From assembly GCA_044355655.1 (NCBI GenBank), contig JBIKXS010000049.1, forward strand, positions 1 to 18,429: DNA of 18,429 bases. The letters are read 5' to 3'. Numbering within the stretch: position 1 is the first letter of the stretch; every line of letters begins with the position of its first letter. Origin of the DNA: UBA3064 sp023258775 (GTDB lineage: Bacteria > Pseudomonadota > Gammaproteobacteria > Burkholderiales > Burkholderiaceae_E). The notes beneath the pieces are model-generated. The model saw only the letters and a list, made by a program, of their open reading frames with translations. It did no database searches and was not told the origin of the DNA. Shown one piece after another: positions 7,192-13,766 of this stretch. The translations under genes and the position numbers were made by a program.

Positions 7192-9930
7192 TCAGGGCTC
7201 AGTGGGACCGTTCGGATTTTCGCGGTTGGGATCGCTTGGATCGTCGCGGCTCGGATCGCTCGGACTGTCAATGCTAGGACCGCTCGGATTATCGCCGCTG
7301 CTGGGATCGCTTGAAACGTCGCGGCTCAGATCGTTCGGAATGTCGCCGCTGCTGAGCGTTTCAGTGTCTGATTCAACAACGCGTTGCAATCCGCTGAGCT
7401 TTGAGCCATCGTCCACTGCAATTAAGGTTACACCTTGAGTTGCTCGACCCATTTCACGTACTTCAGCGACTCTGGTTCGTACCAAAACGCCCCCGGTGGT
7501 AATGAGCATAATCTCGTCATCCGGGTTGACCAACACCGCTGCGACAACCTTGCCGTTGCGCTCGGAGGTCTGGATAGCGATCATCCCTTTGGTGCCACGG
7601 CCATGGCGTGTGTATTCGCTGATTGGCGTGCGTTTGCCAAAACCATTTTCAGTAGCAGTCAGAACCGACTGTGATTCGGATTCAGCAACTAGCATGGCGA
7701 TGACGCGTTGTCCCTCGTCAAGACTCATGCCTCGTACCCCGCGCGCTGCTCGACCCATCGGCCGTACATCGTTTTCGTCGAAGCGAACTGCCTTGGCTGC
7801 GTCTGAAAACAGCATGACATCATGCGCACCATCGGTAACTGCCGCACCGATTAAAAAGTCACCTTCGTCGAGATCGACTGCAATAATGCCGGCCTTTCTC
7901 GGATTCGAAAAATCGGTCAGCGGTGTCTTTTTGACTGTTCCAAGCGCAGTAGCCATAAATACAAAATGATTATCATCAAAATGTTTTACAGCGAGCACAA
8001 CGGTAATTTTTTCACCATCGGTGAGGGGGAACATGTTGATAATCGGGCGTCCGCGTGCGTTGCGTGAGCCCTGGGGTACTTCCCAGACCTTAAGCCAGTA
8101 AACCCGGCCGCGGTTTGAGAAGCAAAGAATCATGTCGTGCGTGTTTGCAATAAATAATTGATCGATCCAGTCGTCTTCTTTGGTGCCAGCTGCCTGTTTG
8201 CCTCGGCCACCGCGACGCTGGGCTCGATACTCCGATAAGGGCTGACTCTTAATGTAGCCGCTGTGCGAGAGCGTCACGACCATGTCTTGCGGTTGAATCA
8301 AATCTTCAGTTTCGAGATCAATCGCATCGTGTTCAATTGTCGATCGCCGGGGATCTTTTTCCGGTGAACTGAAGGCTTGGGCAGCCTCGCGCATCTCGCT
8401 TGCGATCAGGGCTGTGATTCGTTCTCGCTTAGCGAGGATGTCTAAATAGTCAATGATCTCGTCAATCACTTCGCGGTACTCGTCGACAATTTTTTCTTGT
8501 TCAAGGCCGGTGAGTCGTTGCAAACGCATTTGCAAGATTTCTTGGGCCTGAACATCGGAGAGCCGGTATTGGGCTTTACCGTCGATTTGCGCTTGCAGGC
8601 CGAGCTCTGGAAGTAGACCTTCGGGTCGGACCGCCTCGCGTTGTCCACCTGCTCGTTGGACCATGTCAAGCGCGATGCCCGCGTCCCAGGTGCGACCAAG
8701 CAGGCGCTCTTTGGCAACCGGTGGTGTGGGAGAAGTCTTGATGGTTTCGATCATTTCATCGACGTTGGCCAAAGCAACCGCGAGGCCCTCCAGCACATGG
8801 CCGCGTTCGCGAGCCTTACGCAATTCGTAGACCGTACGACGAGTGATGACTTCGCGCCGGTGGCTTAGGAAAGCCTCGAGCATTTGCTTGAGGTTAAGCA
8901 GTCTCGGTTGTCCGTCGACCAGCGCAACCATATTGATGCCGAAGCTATCTTGAAGCTGGGTGTTCTTGTAGAGATTATTGAGGACAACTTCGGGGTGCTC
9001 GTTTCGCTTGAGTTCGATCACAACCCGCATACCTGATTTATCGGATTCGTCTCTTATGTCGGAGATGCCTTCGAGACGTTTGTCGTTGACGAGTTCAGCG
9101 ATTTTCTCAAGTAAAACCCGCTTATTGACCTGATAAGGCAGTTCATCGACGATGATCGCTTGCCGTTGTCCCTTATCGATGTCCTCAAAATGGGTCCGCG
9201 CACGCATCACAACCCGGCCGCGACCGGTTCGATAGCCTTCTCGGACGCCCGAGAGCCCGTAAATAATGCCCGCTGTTGGGAAATCGGGCGCTGGAACAAA
9301 CTCCATTAATTGCTCGATACTGGCATCAGGATTGTCGAGCAAATGCAGGCAAGCCGCGGTCACCTCTGAAAGATTGTGGGGCGGAATATTGGTTGCCATG
9401 CCCACGGCAATGCCCGATGAACCGTTAATAAGCAGGTTGGGAATCCTTGCCGGCAGCACGCAAGGTTCTTCCTCTTTGCCATCGTAATTGGGCTGAAAGT
9501 CAACGGTTTCTTTATCAATGTCTTCGAGCAGCAAGCCAGCGATGCGGTCAAGGCGGCATTCGGTGTAGCGCATGGCGGCTGCGTTATCACCATCGATTGA
9601 ACCAAAGTTGCCCTGCCCATCGATTAAGGTGTAACGCAATGAGAAATCCTGCGCCATCCGCACAAGCGTGTCGTAAATTGCTGAGTCACCGTGGGGGTGG
9701 TACTTACCCATGACATCGCCAACAACCCTTGCGCACTTCACATAGGGCCGGTTCCAGACGTTATTGGCTTCATACATCGCAAAAAGTACCCGACGGTGAA
9801 CTGGCTTCAGACCGTCACGAACATCGGGCAAGGCCCTGCCAACGATCACACTCATGGCGTAATCGAGGTAGGAGCGACGCATCTCCTCTTCAAGACTAAT
9901 GGGCAGGGTTTCTTTGGCGAATAGTTCCAT
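7192..9930 (-). CDS. gyrA: DNA gyrase subunit A
   Basis: GyrA is the DNA-breaking and DNA-wrapping subunit of the type II topoisomerase that introduces negative supercoils. The 912-residue product has the QRDR segment YHPHGDSAIYDT with Ser83 and Asp87 (the fluoroquinolone-susceptible residues, E. coli numbering) and the catalytic Tyr122 in AAAMRYTE. A beta-pinwheel C-terminal domain contains the canonical GyrA box QRRGGRGK at 571-578. The last 53 residues (860-912) are an Asp/Ser/Pro-rich repeated tail, listed separately. An in-frame ATG lies 14 codons upstream (9972), but the ATG at 9930 gives the familiar family start (MELFAKETLPISLEEEMRRS). Neither start has a good Shine-Dalgarno. It is divergent from the amidohydrolase and upstream of serC. 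Confidence 0.98.
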   Translation of the reverse strand: MELFAKETLPISLEEEMRRSYLDYAMSVIVGRALPDVRDGLKPVHRRVLFAMYEANNVWNRPYVKCARVVGDVMGKYHPHGDSAIYDTLVRMAQDFSLRYTLIDGQGNFGSIDGDNAAAMRYTECRLDRIAGLLLEDIDKETVDFQPNYDGKEEEPCVLPARIPNLLINGSSGIAVGMATNIPPHNLSEVTAACLHLLDNPDASIEQLMEFVPAPDFPTAGIIYGLSGVREGYRTGRGRVVMRARTHFEDIDKGQRQAIIVDELPYQVNKRVLLEKIAELVNDKRLEGISDIRDESDKSGMRVVIELKRNEHPEVVLNNLYKNTQLQDSFGINMVALVDGQPRLLNLKQMLEAFLSHRREVITRRTVYELRKARERGHVLEGLAVALANVDEMIETIKTSPTPPVAKERLLGRTWDAGIALDMVQRAGGQREAVRPEGLLPELGLQAQIDGKAQYRLSDVQAQEILQMRLQRLTGLEQEKIVDEYREVIDEIIDYLDILAKRERITALIASEMREAAQAFSSPEKDPRRSTIEHDAIDLETEDLIQPQDMVVTLSHSGYIKSQPLSEYRAQRRGGRGKQAAGTKEDDWIDQLFIANTHDMILCFSNRGRVYWLKVWEVPQGSRNARGRPIINMFPLTDGEKITVVLAVKHFDDNHFVFMATALGTVKKTPLTDFSNPRKAGIIAVDLDEGDFLIGAAVTDGAHDVMLFSDAAKAVRFDENDVRPMGRAARGVRGMSLDEGQRVIAMLVAESESQSVLTATENGFGKRTPISEYTRHGRGTKGMIAIQTSERNGKVVAAVLVNPDDEIMLITTGGVLVRTRVAEVREMGRATQGVTLIAVDDGSKLSGLQRVVESDTETLSSGDIPNDLSRDVSSDPSSGDNPSGPSIDSPSDPSRDDPSDPNRENPNGPTEP
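7204..7353 (-). repeat. Six imperfect 24/27-bp tandem repeats encoding the GyrA acidic tail
   Basis: On the plus strand six adjacent copies can be laid out as 7204-7227, 7228-7251, 7252-7275, 7276-7302, 7303-7326 and 7327-7353. Each has the core GGAYCGYTYGGA followed by a TCGC-GCT end. Lengths in gene order are 27-24-27-24-24-24 bp, all multiples of three, so the frame is kept. The encoded units are eight or nine residues: SSGDIPNDL, SRDVSSDP, SSGDNPSGP, SIDSPSDP, SRDDPSDP and NRENPNGP, ending TEP. The 53 residues hold 12 acidic and 3 basic side chains. In E. coli an unrelated acidic GyrA tail tunes DNA wrapping and supercoiling; a similar role here is inferred. Confidence 0.85.
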
Positions 9931-10012
9931 GGAGATGCCGAAATAGGCTGGCCGGACTCGGCCAAATACCATAATCGTCGAAGTTTACCAGTTAGGATTT
10001 CGGCAACGTGAG
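9931..10012. promoter_or_regulatory. Divergent gyrA / amidohydrolase control region with inverted repeat
   Basis: This short region must hold the control signals for both divergent genes. A perfect 6-bp inverted repeat with a 4-nt spacer (TGGCCG gact CGGCCA, 9949-9964) lies 19-34 nt upstream of the gyrA ATG. It would form a compact hairpin in the gyrA leader or serve as a protein site. On the plus strand CATAAT (9970-9975) is a good -10 candidate for the amidohydrolase, but its -35 partner (CTGGCC, 9948-9953) is weak. No convincing promoter for gyrA could be chosen. Confidence 0.35.
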
Positions 10013-10021
10013 GTGACCAAC

Positions 10022-11389
10022 TTGAATCAAGAAAGCTTGAATTGCAGACTCTTGCTGCCACGCTGGATTGCGACCGCCGTGCCCGGTCAAGCGCTCCTCG
10101 AGTCGCATGGCGTCTTCGTACGCGATGGATTGATCTGCGAAGTTGCAGCGCAGGATGAATTGCGTCGGCGATATCCCGATGTTGAGCGTATTGAGCTTGC
10201 TGATCATTTGCTCATTCCTGGTCTGGTTAATTTGCACACGCATGCTGCCATGGCACTACTGCGGGGTGTTGGTGACGATCTTCCGCTTCAGTCCTGGCTA
10301 CACGAAAGGATCTGGCCGCTTGAGCGCGAGCTGGTTTCAGAGACTTTCGTTTACGACGGCAGCATGCTGGCAGCCATTGAGATGCTTCAAGCTGGGATTA
10401 CTACGGTCAACGATATGTATTTTTTTCCTGATCAGGGTATCGAAGCGATGCGTGCCGCGGGGATGCGGATCAGCGCGGGATTGATCGTGATCGACTTTCC
10501 TTCAGCCTACGCTAACCATGGCGAAGACTATTTGCGCAAAGGTATGGCGATCCGGGATCGTTGGATGAATGACAATGCTGTAAGTTTCTGCCTCGCACCT
10601 CATGCACCCTACACAGTTTCAGATGCCGTGCTTGAGCAGGTTGCGGTTTTATCTGCCGAGTTAGGATTACCAGTGCATATGCACGTGCATGAGACGGCCC
10701 GTGAAGTTGAAGAGTCTGTGCATTTGCACGGTCTAAGGCCACTGCAACGTATTGCCAAGTTCGGATTGCTCGGTCCGGATCTGATTGCGGTACACGGCGT
10801 TCACTTCAATGAAAGCGACATTGCGATGATGGCTGGTGCTGCTGCTCATGTCGCTCACTGCCCTCACTCCAACCTTAAGCTAGCCAGCGGTTTTGCTCCG
10901 ATTGCAGCTTTACTCAAGGCTGGCGTTAATGTCGGCATTGGTACCGACGGCGCCGCGAGCAACAACCGCCTCGATCTGCTCGCAGAGGCTGCAACTGCCG
11001 CAAGGCTTGCCAAAGCGGTGGCTGGCGACGCTAGCGCGTTTGCCGCGCCTCAGGTCCTCCATGCGCTCACGCTTGGCGGGGCCACGGCGCTCGGCTTGCA
11101 AGATCGCATTGGATCGATCGAGCTTGGCAAAGAAGCAGATCTTGTTGCAGTTGATTTAGGCGGCTTCACTTGCTCACCATGCATCGATCCGCTGTCGCAT
11201 TTAGTTTATGTATGTGGCAGGGAGCAGGTGAGCGATGTTTGGGTCGCGGGTGAGCCTGTTGTGAGAATGCGACAGCCTATGTCCACAGCTTTCAATGAGC
11301 ATCGTGATCGTCTCCGAAGCAAGCTGCCGCTGTGGCAAAATCAGGTTGTAAGTCATTTAAGCAGACTGAATCGTCAAACTGTTGTGTAA
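10022..11389 (+). CDS. mtaD: Amidohydrolase, 5'-methylthioadenosine/S-adenosylhomocysteine deaminase type
   Basis: This is a metal-dependent deaminase of the TRZ/ATZ branch of the amidohydrolase superfamily. With a TTG start the product has 455 residues. Metal and active-site motifs are HTH (His72, His74), HAPYT (194-198), HVHET (His221, Glu224), AVHGVH (from 257) and GTDGAASNN (Asp309), plus the family segment SNLKLASG. Related enzymes deaminate methylthioadenosine, S-adenosylhomocysteine or adenosine to the inosine forms; the exact substrate cannot be set by sequence. The TTG at 10022 is preferred because GAGGTGA sits directly upstream at good spacing; a GTG at 10013 would add three residues. 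The neighbourhood (gyrA, then ubiG and a HAD phosphatase) resembles Pseudomonas mtaD-ubiG-mupP. No mtnA is present here. Confidence 0.88.
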   Translation: MNQESLNCRLLLPRWIATAVPGQALLESHGVFVRDGLICEVAAQDELRRRYPDVERIELADHLLIPGLVNLHTHAAMALLRGVGDDLPLQSWLHERIWPLERELVSETFVYDGSMLAAIEMLQAGITTVNDMYFFPDQGIEAMRAAGMRISAGLIVIDFPSAYANHGEDYLRKGMAIRDRWMNDNAVSFCLAPHAPYTVSDAVLEQVAVLSAELGLPVHMHVHETAREVEESVHLHGLRPLQRIAKFGLLGPDLIAVHGVHFNESDIAMMAGAAAHVAHCPHSNLKLASGFAPIAALLKAGVNVGIGTDGAASNNRLDLLAEAATAARLAKAVAGDASAFAAPQVLHALTLGGATALGLQDRIGSIELGKEADLVAVDLGGFTCSPCIDPLSHLVYVCGREQVSDVWVAGEPVVRMRQPMSTAFNEHRDRLRSKLPLWQNQVVSHLSRLNRQTVV

Positions 11390-11432
11390 TGTAGGCCGTT
11401 GGCAGAGGTTACTGCGATTAATCAGTTGGGCG

Positions 11433-11448
11433 GTGCGCTTCGGTGCAC
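11433..11448 (+). promoter_or_regulatory. UUCG-tetraloop hairpin in the ompA leader
   Basis: GTGCGC and GTGCAC flank TTCG and form a 6-bp stem (one G-U pair) closed by C-G around a UUCG loop, an unusually stable tetraloop. It ends 20 nt before the ompA ATG and just upstream of the GAGGGA Shine-Dalgarno. There is no T-run, so it is unlikely to terminate the preceding gene. In E. coli, 5' stem-loops stabilise ompA mRNA; the same job here is inferred. No clear -35/-10 pair was found in the 79-nt gap. Confidence 0.5.
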
Positions 11449-11468
11449 GTCCTAAAAGTGAGGGACTC

Positions 11469-12149
11469 ATGAAGAAAATTATCTCGATCAGCGCTTTGGC
11501 AGCCGCGCTTGTATTACCAGGTGTTACGTTTGCCCAGGCTAATATTGGCTACGCAATTAGTTCTGACGGTCAAAATGTCCGAAACGCCTCTGGTCAATGC
11601 TGGCGCGCTGGGCATTGGACGCCAGCAATGGCAACCATGGCCTGTGACCCCGATCTCGTACCCAAGCCGGCTCCTGCGCCTGCCCCAGCACCTGCCGCAC
11701 CACCACCACCGCCGCCTGCACCCAAAGCGGCTCCAGCGCCTGCACCGGCTCCCCAACCTCCTGCACCCAGGCCTGCCCCTGCGCCGACCAGCGAAAAGGT
11801 CACTTATGCTGCTGACACCTTCTTTGACTTTGATAAGTCGGTGCTTAAGCCTGCCGGTAAGGCGATGCTCGATGATCTGGCTGGTAAGGTCAAGATGATG
11901 ACGCTTGAAGTGGTGATTGCAGTTGGTCACACTGATTCGGTTGGATCCAACCAGTACAACCAAAAACTCGGTGCACGCCGCGCTGCTGCGGTCAAGGCTT
12001 ATTTGGTAAGCAAGGGTATTGATGCCAACCGTGTCTATACCGAGAGTAAAGGCGAGTCCGATCCGATCGCTACCAACAAGACCGCTGAAGGTCGTTCTAA
12101 GAATCGCCGGGTAGAGGTCGAGGTTGTCGGTACACGTCCGAGACGTTAA
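11469..12149 (+). CDS. ompA: OmpA-family peptidoglycan-associated outer-membrane protein
   Basis: The 226-residue precursor starts with a signal peptide (MKKIISISALAAALVLPGVTFA, cleavage probably after Ala22). A short region with CWRAGHW-TPA and a second Cys (Cys44, Cys59) follows, then a Pro/Ala linker (about 65-108), then an OmpA C-terminal domain (about 110-222). The last has FFDFDKSVLKP, GHTDSVGS (Asp156), a ligand segment around Asn164-Arg171, and NRRVEV. That domain binds diaminopimelate peptidoglycan through the Asp/Arg pair. There is no room for the 8-stranded barrel of E. coli OmpA, so this is the short betaproteobacterial form. The open frame extends 29 codons upstream, but the ATG at 11469 has a GAGGGA Shine-Dalgarno and begins the signal peptide. 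A strong terminator follows. Confidence 0.94.
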   Translation: MKKIISISALAAALVLPGVTFAQANIGYAISSDGQNVRNASGQCWRAGHWTPAMATMACDPDLVPKPAPAPAPAPAAPPPPPPAPKAAPAPAPAPQPPAPRPAPAPTSEKVTYAADTFFDFDKSVLKPAGKAMLDDLAGKVKMMTLEVVIAVGHTDSVGSNQYNQKLGARRAAAVKAYLVSKGIDANRVYTESKGESDPIATNKTAEGRSKNRRVEVEVVGTRPRR

Positions 12150-12186
12150 GTAAATAAAGCGGCTTTCTAAGAGCGCTTGTGAGATA

Positions 12187-12211
12187 AGCCCCGCCTTTGG
12201 CGGGGCTTTTT
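12187..12211 (+). terminator. Rho-independent terminator after ompA
   Basis: A perfect 9-bp stem (AGCCCCGCC / GGCGGGGCT) with a TTT loop is followed by a run of five T including the last stem base. It lies 38 nt after the ompA stop codon and is the clearest intrinsic terminator in the window. Confidence 0.95.
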
Positions 12212-12257
12212 CTTCCAGTCAGGACCCGCTCTCGTTAATCTAGAGAGAAGTGCCGGG

Positions 12258-12282
12258 CTGTGTCCGCTCTCCTGTGTCCGCT
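12258..12282 (+). repeat. Short direct repeat upstream of ubiG
   Basis: CTGTGTCCGCT occurs twice (12258-12268 and 12272-12282), 14 nt apart, in the 182-nt ompA-ubiG gap downstream of the terminator. A partly matching CCGCTCTC also occurs near 12226 and at 12265. It may be a regulator-binding site for the ubiG-HAD unit or chance duplication. No strong promoter boxes were recognised in this gap. Confidence 0.3.
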
Positions 12283-12331
12283 GTCTTTAGCCTGCGGCAA
12301 TTCATGGCGTTAAAGGCCGAGGTGAATCGGA

Positions 12332-13042
12332 TTGAATACGAAAACAATGAATGCAGACCCGACTGAGCTTGCCAAGTTTCAGCAGCTAGCGAGCCAATGG
12401 TGGGATAAATCGGGTAAGTTCAAACCTTTGCACGACATTAATCCATTACGGCGCGATTGGATTGATGGGCTTGCGTCACTCAAAGGCCGACGTGTGCTTG
12501 ATGTGGGATGCGGGGGCGGGATTCTGTCAGAGTCAATGGCAGAACTTGGCGCGGACGTTACTGGTATTGACTTGGCTGGCAAGCCGCTTCAGGTCGCGAG
12601 ATTACATGCGCTTGAAGTAGGTGCGAGGCTTCGTTATCTTGAGTCATCCGCCGAAGCCATGCTTGAGGCAGAACCTGCTGCCTACGATGTGGTGACCTGT
12701 CTCGAAATGCTCGAGCACGTACCGGATCCTGCGGCGACGGTTGCAGCATGTGCAGGGCTTGCTAAGCCAGGTGGCTGGATTTTCTTTTCAACGATTAATC
12801 GAAACCCAAAGGCTTTTTTGTTTGCCATCGTTGGTGCTGAATATGTTTTAAATTTGTTACCAAGGGGCACACATGATTATGAAAAATTGATCAAGCCTTC
12901 GGAACTTCAACGAGCCGCACGTGACGCAGGCTTACAGTGGCGACAAAGTAAAGGCATGACTTATAACCCGCTATTTAAAACCTATAAGCTTGTCGACGGT
13001 GATTTAAGTGTGAACTACCTCATGGCCTTTCAAAAGCCTTGA
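12332..13042 (+). CDS. ubiG: Ubiquinone biosynthesis O-methyltransferase
   Basis: UbiG makes both O-methylations of ubiquinone synthesis, using S-adenosylmethionine. The 236-residue product has the family N-terminus ELAKFQQLASQWWD, FKPLHDINPLR (30-40), SAM motif I LDVGCGGG (56-63), the acidic residue of GIDLAG, MLEHVPDP and GTHDYEKLIKPSEL. The TTG at 12332 is chosen because GAGG lies nine nt upstream; the in-frame ATG at 12347 lies too far from it and lacks its own Shine-Dalgarno. The HAD phosphatase gene begins 3 nt after the stop, so the two are probably co-transcribed and translationally coupled. Identity is secure; the start is likely. Confidence 0.95.
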   Translation: MNTKTMNADPTELAKFQQLASQWWDKSGKFKPLHDINPLRRDWIDGLASLKGRRVLDVGCGGGILSESMAELGADVTGIDLAGKPLQVARLHALEVGARLRYLESSAEAMLEAEPAAYDVVTCLEMLEHVPDPAATVAACAGLAKPGGWIFFSTINRNPKAFLFAIVGAEYVLNLLPRGTHDYEKLIKPSELQRAARDAGLQWRQSKGMTYNPLFKTYKLVDGDLSVNYLMAFQKP

Positions 13043-13045
13043 GCC

Positions 13046-13726
13046 ATGCGAAGCGCTAACGCCAAACTTCAAACCATTTGGTTTGATCTCGACGGCACGC
13101 TGGTTGACAGTGCACCTGATCTTGCAGTGCCCATCCACGATATGCGCAAGGATCGGGGTCTTTCTCCGCTGTCAGACGAGGTGCTCAGGCCCTACACTTC
13201 GATGGGCGCGCGAGGCTTGATCTTGCGTGGTTTTGGTGTGAAAAAAGGCGATGAAAGCTTTGATGGACTACGCGATGAATTTTTATCACGCTATGAAGCA
13301 GCTATGGTGGTTCACACTCGACTTTTCCCTGGCATGGAGCAAGTGCTCGAGCACATCGAATCGAACGGTTTGATGTGGGGTGTGGTGAGCAATAAATTTG
13401 AACGTTACGTTAGATATATTGTTGATGCCTTGAATCTGACGTCGCGTTGTGTTGCAATCGTTGGTGGCGACACCACACCTTTCCCCAAACCCAACCCTGC
13501 AAACCTCTTTTATGCTTGTGGCGTCGCGGGGGTTGATCCGCGTCGTTGTGTTTATGTGGGCGACGATTTGCGCGACGTTGAAGCGGGGCGAGCGGCTGGC
13601 ATGAAGACTGTGGCGGCTGCTTATGGTTATTGTGGCGACGAACTTCCCCCTTCTGCGTGGGGCGCTGATGGGCTGATTGAAACGCCTTTACAACTTAGCA
13701 CTTGGCTAGCGCCTGAAATTGCCTGA
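13046..13726 (+). CDS. HAD phosphatase: phosphoglycolate phosphatase family, possibly MurNAc-6-phosphate phosphatase
   Basis: This 226-residue haloacid-dehalogenase hydrolase has motif I DLDGTLVD (nucleophile Asp14, Asp16), motif II in VVSNK (Ser115), motif III Lys148 (PKPNP) and motif IV GDDLRD (Asp173, Asp174, Asp177), with a helical cap between. Such genes beside ubiG are usually named gph. However, GARGLILRGFG, GLMWGVVSNK, GDDLRDVEAGRAAG and AYGY...WGAD are, from memory, very close to Pseudomonas MupP, which removes phosphate from MurNAc-6-phosphate in the AmgK-MurU cell-wall recycling route and is also encoded next to ubiG. Both readings share the chemistry but differ in substrate. It follows ubiG by 3 nt. 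No symbol is given because the substrate is undecided. Confidence 0.9.
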   Translation: MRSANAKLQTIWFDLDGTLVDSAPDLAVPIHDMRKDRGLSPLSDEVLRPYTSMGARGLILRGFGVKKGDESFDGLRDEFLSRYEAAMVVHTRLFPGMEQVLEHIESNGLMWGVVSNKFERYVRYIVDALNLTSRCVAIVGGDTTPFPKPNPANLFYACGVAGVDPRRCVYVGDDLRDVEAGRAAGMKTVAAAYGYCGDELPPSAWGADGLIETPLQLSTWLAPEIA

Positions 13727-13766
13727 TGATCCAAGCAAGCCTTAGGTGCTTTCTTGGAGAATCGTT

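Noticed and set aside
9930..9972. Longer gyrA start at ATG 9972
   Set aside because: It would add 14 residues not typical of the family; ATG 9930 gives the conserved N-terminus.
11514..11963. 149-residue open frame on the minus strand inside ompA
   Set aside because: It is antisense to the Pro/Ala linker and OmpA domain, is Arg/Gly/Trp-rich from the repeated codons, and has no homology-like motif or ribosome site.
12332..12349. ubiG start at ATG 12347
   Set aside because: The GAGGTG ribosome site is 22 nt away from this ATG but well spaced for the TTG at 12332, so TTG is preferred although ATG cannot be excluded.
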